Positions 43,493-51,807 of a stretch of DNA of 64,000 nt are shown in pieces (position 1 is the first letter of the stretch; every line of letters begins with the position of its first letter). Source of the stretch: JAJDTQ01 sp965204235 (lineage in GTDB: Bacteria > Desulfobacterota > Binatia > UBA9968 > JAJDTQ01); NCBI GenBank assembly GCA_965204235.1, contig OZ241979.1, forward strand, positions 3,348,001-3,412,000, in the 5' to 3' direction. Under the pieces are notes generated by a model. It had not been told where the DNA came from and searched no databases. It saw only the letters and a program-made list of their open reading frames with translations. Both the position numbers and the translations under genes were made by a program.

Positions 43493-45175
43493 TCAAGCCG
43501 CTTCCCGCCGGGACACCAGCAGGTGCAGCCCCAGCGACAGGGCCAGCATCAGCACGCCGATGACCGCGCCGACGCCGAAGGAGCCCTCGTCGAAGGCGCG
43601 CTGGAAGAGCAGGGTGGAGAGCACCTCGTTGCCGTAGGTGAACAGGATGACGGCGCCGGCGAACTCCCGCAGGTAGATCTGGAACAGCAGGATCCACACC
43701 GAGAACAGCCCGCCCCGCAGGAACGGGATGACGATGCGCAGGATCGTGCCCAGGGCGCCGGCGCCCGAGGTCCAGGAGGCTTCCTCGAACTCCCGGTGGA
43801 ACTGGAACAGGAACGGGCTCAGGGTCCGCAGCGCGAACGGCAGGTAGTTGCCGATGAAGTAGAGCAGCAGGATCCACAGGGTGCCGTACACCGGGGTCCG
43901 GATGTAGGCCCACACGAAGCCCACCGCCAGGATGGTGCCCGGGAAGGCCAGGGGCAGCATGGCGGCCGCCTCGATGGGGCCCGTGAGCCTGACGCCGCTG
44001 CGCACCAGCAGGTAGCCGACCCCCAGGGCGATGGCGACCGTGGCGGTGGCGCCGGCGAAGCACAGGATCAGGGTGTTCCCCAGCGCGCGCCAGAACACCA
44101 CGTCCCCCAGGGCGGAGTTCCAGTGGTCGAGGGTGAGCTGGGTCAGCATGTGCAGGCTGGGGGAGGCCACGAACCGGGAGAAGGAGAGCAGCACGATCAC
44201 CAGCGCCGGAAGCACGATCACCACCGCGAAGTACAGCGAGCAGCACGCCAGGGCCGCGTAGCGCCACCGGCCCAGGTGGTGGACGTTCTCGGGCCGGGCC
44301 TTGCCGGTGACGGTGACGAAGCTCTCCGCGCGCCTCACCAGGCGGCGGTAGAGGAACAGCGAGAGCAGGCTCAGGGGGATCACCATCATGGCCAGGGCCG
44401 CGGCGGTGTTGTAGTAGATCAGCGACTGGTAGTCCGAGGCGATGATGTTGAAGATGGCGGAGGTGAAGACGAAGATGCCGCCGGGCGCGCCGATGAGGAT
44501 CGGCACCTCCAGGGTGATGAGCCCGATGACGAACACCAGCAGGAACGAGGACAGGAGCAGCGGCCGCAGCACCGGCAGGGTCACCCGGCGGAGCGTTCCC
44601 ATGACCGTGTTGCCGCAGGCGATGGACTGTTCTTCCAGCGACGGGTCCATGAGCCGGAAGGCGTTGAGGGCGATGAGGAACACGATGGGGGACTCGTAGA
44701 GGACCATGAGGAAGATCATCCCCGGGAACGAATAGAGGTTGAACAGGTTGGTCCCGAACGCCTCCCGGAAGAGGACGTTGACCACGCCGATGCGCGGGCT
44801 CAGGAGCAGGATCCAGGCCAGCGCCGCGATGATCACCGGAAAGGCCCGGGGGACGATCCCCAGCTTGGCGAAGACGTTGCCGTAGGGCATGTCGGTGCGC
44901 GCCGTCAGGAACGCCATGACGACCCCCAGCGCCACGGAGACCGCGGCCGTCACCAGGGCGAAGACCAGGGAGTTGAACGCCAGCGTGGGGAGGTCCGCGG
45001 GGATGCGGATGGTGAGGGCCCGGACCCAGTTGGCCAGGGTGACGTGTCCCGCGGCCACGGGCGAGGCGGACCAGAAGCTGCCGAACACCAGGGCCAGCAC
45101 CGGGACCAGGATGACGAAGCCGATGACCGCCATCAGGACGGCGTACACGGCTCTCATGGCGTTCTCGGTGTGCAT
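43493..45175 (-). CDS. ABC transporter permease, fused double membrane domain (FbpB-like)
   Basis: A 560-residue inner-membrane protein with about twelve helices and two binding-protein-dependent permease domains. The EAA loops are LEEQSIACGNTVMGTLRRVT (about residue 190) and FEEASWTSGAGALGTILRIV (about 460), where the ATPase would dock. FbpB/ThiP-like fused permeases transport iron, thiamine or similar with a family-1 binding protein, such as the one encoded at 42393-43433. No ATPase gene is present in the vicinity. Start ATG at 45173-45175. Confidence 0.9.
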   Translation of the reverse strand: MHTENAMRAVYAVLMAVIGFVILVPVLALVFGSFWSASPVAAGHVTLANWVRALTIRIPADLPTLAFNSLVFALVTAAVSVALGVVMAFLTARTDMPYGNVFAKLGIVPRAFPVIIAALAWILLLSPRIGVVNVLFREAFGTNLFNLYSFPGMIFLMVLYESPIVFLIALNAFRLMDPSLEEQSIACGNTVMGTLRRVTLPVLRPLLLSSFLLVFVIGLITLEVPILIGAPGGIFVFTSAIFNIIASDYQSLIYYNTAAALAMMVIPLSLLSLFLYRRLVRRAESFVTVTGKARPENVHHLGRWRYAALACCSLYFAVVIVLPALVIVLLSFSRFVASPSLHMLTQLTLDHWNSALGDVVFWRALGNTLILCFAGATATVAIALGVGYLLVRSGVRLTGPIEAAAMLPLAFPGTILAVGFVWAYIRTPVYGTLWILLLYFIGNYLPFALRTLSPFLFQFHREFEEASWTSGAGALGTILRIVIPFLRGGLFSVWILLFQIYLREFAGAVILFTYGNEVLSTLLFQRAFDEGSFGVGAVIGVLMLALSLGLHLLVSRREAA

Positions 45176-45271
45176 GGCCCTGGGTCTCCGTGCCGCGCAA
45201 CGGGTCCCGGACGCGCTCCCCGCGCCCGGTCCGGGGCAAGGTCCGGGGCGCGCGCCTTCCGGCCGCGGGGG

Positions 45272-46000
45272 CTACGGCGTCCGCAGCAGGAAAGTCTGTC
45301 CGGTGACGAAGCGCGCCGCGTCGGAGACGAGGTAGCGCACCAAGCCGGTGATCTCGTCCTTCTGCGTAAGCCCGCCCTGCAAGGGGTCCTCGGCCTTGAT
45401 GGCCCGCCATTGCTCTTCGGTATAGCCGGCCTGGGCCATGGGCGTCTCGGTGCGTCCGGGGCAGATGTTGTTCACGAGGATGCGGTCCGGGGCCACCTCC
45501 ACGGCCATGGACTTGGTGAAGCCGATGACGCCGGCCTTGGAGGCCGCGTAGTGCGCCGAGTTGGGCGCGCCGGCAATGCCGCGGCCGGAAGCGACGTTGA
45601 GTATGCGCCCCTGCTTGCGCGGCCGCATGGCCGCGGCCGCGGCCTGGCAACAGAGGAAGACCCCCCGCAGGTTGACCCGGATGACCCTGTCCCACTCATC
45701 CTCGGACATGTCGGCGACGGGAAAACGGCCCATGAGACCCGCGGTGTTGATCTGGTGGTCGAGCTTTCCATAGGTCTGCACCGCGCGGTCGATCATGGCC
45801 CGGACGCTCTGCCCGTCGCCCACGTCCACGCCCACGGCCAGGGCTTCCCCGCCCTTGGACTCGATCTCCGCGGCCAGCGTCTCGGCCTCGTCCTGCCGGA
45901 AGTCGGCGACCACCACTTGAAACCCGTCTTCGGCGAGGGCGGCGCAGATGGACGACCCCAAGCCGCCCGCCCCTCCGGTCACGATAGCCGTTTCCGCCAT
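45272..46000 (-). CDS. SDR-family oxidoreductase
   Basis: A 242-residue classical short-chain dehydrogenase. Cofactor motif AIVTGGAGGLGSSICAALAE, NAG-equivalent INTAGLMGRF, catalytic serine in LNVASGRGIAG and YxxxK in AHYAASKAGVIGF are all present. D/N after the second strand (VVVADFRQDEA) suggests NAD preference. ATG at 45998-46000 follows GAGGAGGAAC. Probably co-transcribed with the permease gene 96 bp downstream. Substrate unknown. Confidence 0.9.
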   Translation of the reverse strand: MAETAIVTGGAGGLGSSICAALAEDGFQVVVADFRQDEAETLAAEIESKGGEALAVGVDVGDGQSVRAMIDRAVQTYGKLDHQINTAGLMGRFPVADMSEDEWDRVIRVNLRGVFLCCQAAAAAMRPRKQGRILNVASGRGIAGAPNSAHYAASKAGVIGFTKSMAVEVAPDRILVNNICPGRTETPMAQAGYTEEQWRAIKAEDPLQGGLTQKDEITGLVRYLVSDAARFVTGQTFLLRTP

Positions 46001-46194
46001 GTGCCTGTTCCTCCTCGGTTGTACGGTTCGGCTCGGGCGCGCTCCACGCCCGGACCGGTGATGCCCGTCGAGGGTCCGGTCGGCGGCCTCCCGGACGCCC
46101 TTTCCCGCGGGCGCGAACCCTTTCGATGCGCGCTTCCGCCGCCAGCCGATCCATATCCCGGCGGATGTGGAAAAGCAAGCGAGGGCGCGGCTGC

Positions 46195-47508
46195 TCAACC
46201 GCCCGCGGACTTGCGGTACGCGGCGAAGGCAGCCTCCCAGCCTCCGCCGGAAAGGCGCCACAGGTTGGCGGTGAACCGCTGGACCATGAACAGGCTGAAC
46301 CCCGCCCAGACCCCGAACAGGCCGAGCTCCAGCGCGAAGGCGGCGCCGGTGGCCGGGACGAACAGCAGCAGGCCGCCGGAGAGCATGGCCCACATGAGGA
46401 AGCGGGTGTCGTGGGCGCCCATGAGGAAGCCGTCGAGGGCGAACACGACGCCGTTCAGGGGTTGCAGCGCCGCGAGCAGCAGGAAGGCCTCGGTGCGCGC
46501 CAGCTCCGTCACCGCGGCCGAGGCGGTGAAGAGCTCCAGCAGCGGCTGCTGGAGCGCCAGGTAGGCCGCCCCGAAGACCGCGCCGCCTGCGCCGCCCCAG
46601 ACCACGAGCAGCCGTCCGAGACGCCGGGCGCGTTCCGGGTCGTTCGCGCCCAGGCGCCGGGCCACCAGCGTCTGTCCGGCCACCGCCAGTCCGTCGATGG
46701 TGTCGGAGCAGAAGAGGAAGAGCTGGAAGACGATCTCGTAGGCCGCCAGGTACACCGGCCCCATGCGCGCCACCACCGCGGTGGCGAACACCAGCGACAG
46801 GCGGAGCCCCGCGGTGCGTACGGCAAGATCTCCGGCGATTCGGGAGAGGTTGCGGAAACCGTCCGGGCGCAGGCGTCCCCGGTCCAACCGGTAGGCGGCG
46901 GTGCGGCGCGAGAAGAACAGCAGCCGCAGGTACACGGCCAGGCCCAGGCCGTGGGCCGCCACCGAGGCCATGGCCGCGCCCCGGAGGCCGAAGGCGGGGA
47001 ACCCGAGCCGGCCGTAGATCAGCGCGTAGTCCAGCGCCGCGTTGACGCCGCTCATGAGGAAGGCCACGAGCATGGGCGAGACCGTGTCCTGCACCCCGCG
47101 CAGGAAGCCCGCGGCCGCGTAGATGCAGAACAGCATGGGGATGGCGGCGCAGCGGATGCGGAAGTAGGGGACGCCCTGCTCGGCCACGTCCGGGCCGGCG
47201 CCCATGACCGCGTACAACCCGGGGGCGAACAGGAAGCAGAGGGAGGCCGCCAGCAGCCCGCCGGCCGCGGCCAGGGCGAGGGCGTGTCGGAAGACGTCGC
47301 CGCAGCCCGCGAAGTCCCGGGAGCCGTACCGGCTCGCCACCAGGCTGGTGGTGCCGAAGATGAGGAACGCGAAGATCCAGTTCACCGCGCCCATGAGGCT
47401 CGTGGCGATGGCCTTGGCCGCCAGGGGCTCCACCCCCAGGCGTCCGATCATGGCGGTGTCGGCGATGTTGAGCAACGGCTCGCTGGCGATGGCCAGCGAG
47501 GCCGGCAC
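46195..47508 (-). CDS. MATE-family efflux protein (DinF-like), start uncertain
   Basis: A polytopic inner-membrane antiporter with about 12 helices. Family marks are EPLLNIADTAMIGRLGVEPL at the N-terminus and GAVNWIFAFLIFGTTSLVAS. DTIDGLAVAGQTLVARRLGA begins the second half. From the GTG at 47508 it is 437 residues, but family proteins begin 20-25 residues earlier. The frame does continue upstream (SDARDLLQLAVPASLAI) without ATG, GTG or TTG, so a rare start is possible (CTG, or ATT at 47584-47586) overlapping the FxsA stop. Such pumps export cationic or toxic organics. Confidence 0.85.
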   Translation of the reverse strand: MPASLAIASEPLLNIADTAMIGRLGVEPLAAKAIATSLMGAVNWIFAFLIFGTTSLVASRYGSRDFAGCGDVFRHALALAAAGGLLAASLCFLFAPGLYAVMGAGPDVAEQGVPYFRIRCAAIPMLFCIYAAAGFLRGVQDTVSPMLVAFLMSGVNAALDYALIYGRLGFPAFGLRGAAMASVAAHGLGLAVYLRLLFFSRRTAAYRLDRGRLRPDGFRNLSRIAGDLAVRTAGLRLSLVFATAVVARMGPVYLAAYEIVFQLFLFCSDTIDGLAVAGQTLVARRLGANDPERARRLGRLLVVWGGAGGAVFGAAYLALQQPLLELFTASAAVTELARTEAFLLLAALQPLNGVVFALDGFLMGAHDTRFLMWAMLSGGLLLFVPATGAAFALELGLFGVWAGFSLFMVQRFTANLWRLSGGGWEAAFAAYRKSAGG

Positions 47509-47578
47509 CGCGAGCTGCAGCAGGTCCCGGGCGTCCGACGCCCGGGCCGCGGGCGCGGCGGAGTCAGGCGCGGCCGAG

Positions 47579-47983
47579 TCAGAAATGGCGCGGACCGCCT
47601 TGGGTATGGATGTGGACGTTCGCGGCGGCGCGGTCGAAGCGCCGGCGCAGCCATCGCTTGAACGCCGTCCGGGCGGCGGGGACCAGCATGAGGAAGCCGC
47701 ACGCGTCCGTGAGTATCCCGGGGGTGACGAGCAGCAGTCCCGCCGCCAGTATGATCACGCCGTCCACCATCTCCTCTGCGGGGACGACGCCCCGGTTGAG
47801 GTTCCGGTGGATCTGGCCCAGGGTCCGGAGCCCTTCCATGCGTGCGAGGAAGGCGCCCAACACCCCGGTGCCGAGCACCAGCAGGATGGTTTGGAGCCCT
47901 CCCAGCACCGAGCCCACCTCGATGAGGAGGTAGAGCTCCACCAGGGGCACCGCGGTGAACAGCAGCAGGAGTCGCGCAAACAT
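47579..47983 (-). CDS. fxsA: FxsA-family membrane protein
   Basis: A 134-residue inner-membrane protein. MFARLLLLFTAVPLVELYLL and IEVGSVLGGLQTILLVLGTG are the conserved FxsA opening, followed by GAFLARMEGLRTLGQIHRNL and a second helix pair IILAAGLLLVTPGILTDACG. FxsA proteins modulate phage exclusion and membrane functions. The start at 47981-47983 gives the family N-terminus; an ATG at 48070 would add 29 residues without a better ribosome site. It precedes the MATE gene on the same strand. Confidence 0.85.
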   Translation of the reverse strand: MFARLLLLFTAVPLVELYLLIEVGSVLGGLQTILLVLGTGVLGAFLARMEGLRTLGQIHRNLNRGVVPAEEMVDGVIILAAGLLLVTPGILTDACGFLMLVPAARTAFKRWLRRRFDRAAANVHIHTQGGPRHF

Positions 47984-48220
47984 GGCGTCGGGGAGCGGAC
48001 GTGCGGGTCGGCCGCGGCCCGCGGCAAAGGCGGCCTCCCGCGCGTCCGGCAACGGGGCGCGGGTTCGCATGGTCCACGGGCGATCATAGGGGAGGGCGGA
48101 GGAGATTGCAATTCGGTGCGGCCGGCCCGCGGTGGACGGTACTTGGACTTGAAAGGCGGTCCGCGCTGGTCTATCCTGACGGGACCGTCGTTTGGCGGCG
48201 CTTTCAGTCAGGAGGTTCCG

Positions 48221-48721
48221 ATGCCGATTACCAACAGCCTTCCCGAGACGGTCTTCACCACCCGGGTCGACGACCTGTTGAACTGGGGCAGGGCTTCGTC
48301 CCAGTGGTACATGTTGTTCGGCCTGGCCTGTTGCGCCATCGAGTTGATGCAGACCGGCGGGCCCCGGGCGGACCTGGACCGATTCGGGTGCGTGCCCCGG
48401 GCCACTCCGCGCCAGTCGGACCTGATGATCGTGGCCGGGACGCTGACCTACAAGATGGCCAAGCGCACGCGGCTGCTCTACGACCAGATGCCCGACCCCA
48501 AGTACGTGATCTCCATGGGAAGCTGCTCCAACTGCGGCGGCCTGTTCCAGATGGCCTATTCCGTGTGCAAGGGGGTGGACAAGATCGTGCCGGTGGACGT
48601 GTACGTGCCGGGGTGTCCGCCGCGCCCCGAGGCGCTGACCGAGGGCTTGCTGCGGATCCAGGACAAGGTGATGCGGGAGCGGTGGCTGGTCAAGGGATCG
48701 GCGGCGGCCGCGGCTCGCTGA
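48221..48721 (+). CDS. nuoB: NADH-quinone oxidoreductase subunit B-like protein (orphan)
   Basis: A 166-residue NuoB-type protein that would hold the N2 4Fe-4S cluster: GLACCAIELMQT (tandem Cys), FGCVPRATPRQSD, ISMGSCSNCGG and VPGCPPRPEALTEG supply all the ligands. No other nuo subunit is adjacent. It heads a run of three iron-sulfur-linked genes on the plus strand (Rieske, Grx4). ATG at 48221 follows GGAGG at 48211-48215. Whether it is the complex I subunit or a specialised paralogue cannot be told. Confidence 0.88.
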   Translation: MPITNSLPETVFTTRVDDLLNWGRASSQWYMLFGLACCAIELMQTGGPRADLDRFGCVPRATPRQSDLMIVAGTLTYKMAKRTRLLYDQMPDPKYVISMGSCSNCGGLFQMAYSVCKGVDKIVPVDVYVPGCPPRPEALTEGLLRIQDKVMRERWLVKGSAAAAAR

Positions 48722-48746
48722 TTCGTGAGACCGAGGGAGGGATTTC

Positions 48747-49055
48747 ATGGCAGGTTACGTCAAGGTGGCGACCACGGACGAAGTGGCGCCGGGCCAGCCC
48801 AAGCTGGTGGAGGTCAACGGCCGGAGGGTCGCCCTGTTCAACCTGGACGGCTCCTTCTACGCCATCGACGACGTCTGCACCCATCGGGGCGCGCCGTTGT
48901 CCGAGGGGGAGGTCATGGGCAAGGACGTCCAGTGCCCGTGGCACGGCGCGCTGTTCGACATCGCCACGGGCGCAGCCTCCGGCCCCCCCGCGGAGGCCGG
49001 GGTGGAGGTGTTCAAGGTCCGCGTGGAAGGGTCGGACATCGAGGTCGAGGTCTGA
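48747..49055 (+). CDS. Rieske-type [2Fe-2S] ferredoxin
   Basis: A 102-residue soluble Rieske protein like the ferredoxin of aromatic dioxygenases or NirD. The two ligand boxes are CTHRGAPLSEG and CPWHGALFDIATG, each Cys-x-His. No transmembrane segment. ATG at 48747 follows GAGGGAGG. Lies 25 bp after the nuoB-like gene. Electron-transfer partner not evident; the context suggests an Fe-S handling or redox role. Confidence 0.92.
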   Translation: MAGYVKVATTDEVAPGQPKLVEVNGRRVALFNLDGSFYAIDDVCTHRGAPLSEGEVMGKDVQCPWHGALFDIATGAASGPPAEAGVEVFKVRVEGSDIEVEV

Positions 49056-49131
49056 TCCGGGAGCAGACCTGCGGGGCGCTGCAAGTCCCGGGAGACCGGG
49101 ACCGGGCGCGAATTCCAGGAAGGAGAGAGCC

Positions 49132-49455
49132 ATGGCGGACGAAGTCATCAGCAGGATCGAGGAGCAGGTGAAGAACAACCGGGTGATGGTGTTCATGAAG
49201 GGGACCCCGAATTTCCCGCAGTGCGGTTTCTCCGCTCACACGGTGGAGATCCTGCGCGCCCACGACGCGGAGTTCGAGAGTTTCGACGTGCTGTCCGACC
49301 CCGCGGTGAGGGAAGGCGTCAAGCGGTACTCCAACTGGCCCACCATCCCGCAGGTCTATATCGACGGCAAGTTCGTGGGCGGTTGCGACATCGTCCACGA
49401 ACTGCACGAGCGGGGCGAACTCGCCGCGCTGCTCGGTCCCGGGGCCGGAGAGTAG
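49132..49455 (+). CDS. grxD: monothiol glutaredoxin, CGFS type
   Basis: A 107-residue Grx4-family protein which carries and transfers 2Fe-2S clusters. The active site is CGFS in NFPQCGFSAHTVEIL, after VMVFMKGTP. NWPTIPQVYIDGKFVGGCDI completes the glutathione-binding face. ATG at 49132 follows AAGGAGAG. Third gene in the nuoB-Rieske-Grx4 run, supporting a link to Fe-S protein maturation. A UUCG-capped 6-bp hairpin lies 18 bp after the stop (49473-49488). Confidence 0.94.
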   Translation: MADEVISRIEEQVKNNRVMVFMKGTPNFPQCGFSAHTVEILRAHDAEFESFDVLSDPAVREGVKRYSNWPTIPQVYIDGKFVGGCDIVHELHERGELAALLGPGAGE

Positions 49456-49525
49456 CCGTCGAACGCCGCGTCCGGCGCTTCGGCGCCGCCGGGCGCATCC
49501 GGGCGCCGCGCCGAAAGTCCTTTTC

Positions 49526-49635
49526 GGAAACTCTGAACAATCGCCTCCGTTCGTCCTGAGCGTAGCGAAGCGAAGTCGAAGGACGCGCTTTTTCACAGGG
49601 AGAGGCGCCTCGAGCCGGAATGGATCAGAGGTTCC
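49526..49635 (+). repeat. interspersed palindromic repeat family A, copy 10 (full length)
   Basis: 110 bp from GGAAACTCTGAACAATCGCC to TGGATCAGAGGTTCC with the complete forward core. Ends are imperfect inverted repeats sharing GGAA-CTCTGA. It overlaps the start of the globin gene. Confidence 0.92.
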
Positions 49636-50111
49636 TTGCGCCGTCCGCGGCCCCTCGGTTGCGGCGGGTTCGGGCTTGCGCCCACCGGGGAGGGAAACCG
49701 ACGGCTTCGCCATACGAAGAGATCGGCCCGGAGCGTCTGCGGGAAGTGGTCGACGTCTTCGTGGACCGCATATTCGACGACGTGATGATCGGCTTCTTCT
49801 TCCGCAACGCCGACCGCGGCCGGATCAAGGAGTTGGAGTTCCAGTTCACCGCGCGTTCCCTGGGCGCCGACGTCGAGTACGAAGGGCGCCCCCTGGAGCA
49901 GGCCCACGCGCCGCATCCCATCATGGGCGGACAGTTCGCCCGGCGGCTGCAAATCCTGCGCGAGACCCTGGACGAGTTCCGGGTCCCCGAATCCGTGCGC
50001 ACGGCATGGCTGGACCACACCGAGAGCCTGCGCTCCCTCATCACCCGGGACCGGGGTTCCGACTGCGACCCCGCGGTGGCCCGGCGCAAGGCCCTCGGCC
50101 TTCGGTCGTGA
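49620..50111 (+). CDS. truncated-hemoglobin-like protein
   Basis: Up to 163 residues. From about residue 30 it reads PYEEIGPERLREVVDVFVDR, FFRNADRGRIKELEFQFTAR and APHPIMGGQFARRLQILRET, with HP before IMGG as the likely proximal-His region. This is the pattern of small bacterial truncated globins that bind oxygen or nitric oxide. The first ~25 residues start inside repeat copy 10: the only ATG (49620) is in the repeat end. A non-ATG start further in is possible (GGGGAGGG at 49697 could serve one). So start is uncertain while the globin assignment is fair. Confidence 0.75.
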   Translation: MDQRFLAPSAAPRLRRVRACAHRGGKPTASPYEEIGPERLREVVDVFVDRIFDDVMIGFFFRNADRGRIKELEFQFTARSLGADVEYEGRPLEQAHAPHPIMGGQFARRLQILRETLDEFRVPESVRTAWLDHTESLRSLITRDRGSDCDPAVARRKALGLRS

Positions 50112-50208
50112 CCCGGGCGCGGAGCGGCAAGCCCGCCGTCGGGACGGCCCGGCACGAGGCATTCGCCGTGTACCGGAGGCTCCGCGATACCGAGACCGGC
50201 GAGGCGAC

Positions 50209-51807
50209 ATGGGAAATCGAGACACGGCGTCCGCGCGGGACTACCACGAGGCCACCAAGCACTCCCCGGTGAGCATCCGCAGCGGGCCGCACTCCCTGGA
50301 CTGGGACAACCAGCCCCACCCCTTCAAGGTGTACGAAAACCTGGGTTCGCTGCGGCTGGAGCAGCACCTGGGGTCGTCGGACACGCCCGCGTTGCGGGCC
50401 GTATCCGAGTCCGCTCCGGAGGGCCCCCGGGAGGTCACCCGGCAGGAGTTGGGGGAGCTGCTGTTCCTCTGCGCCGGCGTCACCCGGCGGCGGCGCTATT
50501 TCGGCGGCGAGATGCTCTTTCGGGCGGCTGCGTGCACGGGCGCGCTGTACCACATCGACCTCTACGCGGTCGCCGGTCCGTTGGCCGACCTCGACGCGGG
50601 CGTCTATCACTTCGCCCCCGACCGGTTCGGCCTGACTCCCTTGCGAGCGGGGGATTACCGGGGCGCGCTGGTGGAGGCGGCCGGCGGCGAGTCCGCGGTG
50701 GCCCACGCGCCGGCCGTCCTCGTGCTCGCGTCCACGTTCTGGCGCAATAGCTGGAAGTACCGCGCGCGCGCCTACCGGCACTGCTTCTGGGACGGCGGCA
50801 CCGTGCTGGCCAACTGCCTGGCCGCGGCTTCGGCCCTGGGCATCCCGGCCCGGACTGTGATGGGGTTTGCGGACGCTGCGGTCAACCACCTGCTCGGCCT
50901 CGACCAGGACAGGGAGGCGGCCTTGTGCATGGTCCCGCTCGGCCGCTCGGGGACCGCGGCCGCGCCGTCCCGGGAGGCGCCGCCGCCCCTGGACCTGGTC
51001 GTCCGGCCGCCGTCCGCGCACGAGGTGGACTACCCGCCCATCCGGGAAATGCACGCGGCGTCGAGTCTCGGGAGCGGCGTCGAGGTCCGTCGCTGGCGCG
51101 AAGCCGGCGAGCAGGAGGCGGGGACCGGAACCGGCGGGGCAGCAGGGGTCCATGAGGCGGAAATCGAGGACGCGGGAGCCGTGTCCGCAGCGGTCCGCGA
51201 GCTGCCGCTGGAGGTCGAGTACGGGGCGGCGCTCCCGGCCGCGAGCCTGGAGCAGGTGGTCCTGCGCCGGGGCTCCACCCGGCGCTTTTCCCACGAGTCC
51301 ATTGCCTTCACCCAGTTGTCCAACGCCCTGCACTACGCCACCCGGGGCGTGGCCGCGGACGTGGACCCGTCCGGCGCCCGGCCCCTGAACCGGCTCTACC
51401 TCATCGTCAACCACGTGGACGGCCTAGCCCCCGGCGCCTACGTCCTGGACCGGGGCCGGGGACGCCTGCAACTCCTTCGGGAAGGGGGCTTCCGCAAGGA
51501 GGCCGGCTTCCTCGGACTGGGACAGGAGATCCCCGCGGACGCCAGCGTCAACGTCTATTTCCTCGCCGACCTGGATCCGGTGCTCCGGCGCTACGGCAAC
51601 CGCGGCTACCGGGTGGCCGGGATGGAGGCCGGCATCGAGGCCGGACGCCTCTACCTGGCGGCCTACGCCCAGGGTCTCGGGGCTTCGGGGCTGACCTTTT
51701 TCGACGACGAGGTGACGCGCTTCTTCTCGCCCCACGCCGCGGGCAGGAGCGTCATGTTCCTGATGGCGCTGGGCCGGCGGCTGCGGGCGGGGAAGGCGGG
51801 GGGCTAA
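50209..51807 (+). CDS. SagB-type dehydrogenase with tandem nitroreductase domains
   Basis: A 532-residue FMN protein of the SagB/ThcOx-like family. The N-terminal half (HSPVSIRSGPHSLDWDNQPH, GELLFLCAGVTRRRRYFGGE, FRAAACTGALYHIDLYAV) and the C-terminal half (LRRGSTRRFSHESIAFTQLS, SGARPLNRLYLIVNHVDGLA, GLGASGLTFFDDEVTRFF) are two nitroreductase-like domains, separated by a low-complexity linker (about residues 310-340). SagB enzymes oxidise azolines in peptides, but double-domain proteins also occur without RiPP genes. No cyclodehydratase is adjacent. Ends in a 4-bp overlap with the convergent flavoprotein gene. Confidence 0.85.
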   Translation: MGNRDTASARDYHEATKHSPVSIRSGPHSLDWDNQPHPFKVYENLGSLRLEQHLGSSDTPALRAVSESAPEGPREVTRQELGELLFLCAGVTRRRRYFGGEMLFRAAACTGALYHIDLYAVAGPLADLDAGVYHFAPDRFGLTPLRAGDYRGALVEAAGGESAVAHAPAVLVLASTFWRNSWKYRARAYRHCFWDGGTVLANCLAAASALGIPARTVMGFADAAVNHLLGLDQDREAALCMVPLGRSGTAAAPSREAPPPLDLVVRPPSAHEVDYPPIREMHAASSLGSGVEVRRWREAGEQEAGTGTGGAAGVHEAEIEDAGAVSAAVRELPLEVEYGAALPAASLEQVVLRRGSTRRFSHESIAFTQLSNALHYATRGVAADVDPSGARPLNRLYLIVNHVDGLAPGAYVLDRGRGRLQLLREGGFRKEAGFLGLGQEIPADASVNVYFLADLDPVLRRYGNRGYRVAGMEAGIEAGRLYLAAYAQGLGASGLTFFDDEVTRFFSPHAAGRSVMFLMALGRRLRAGKAGG

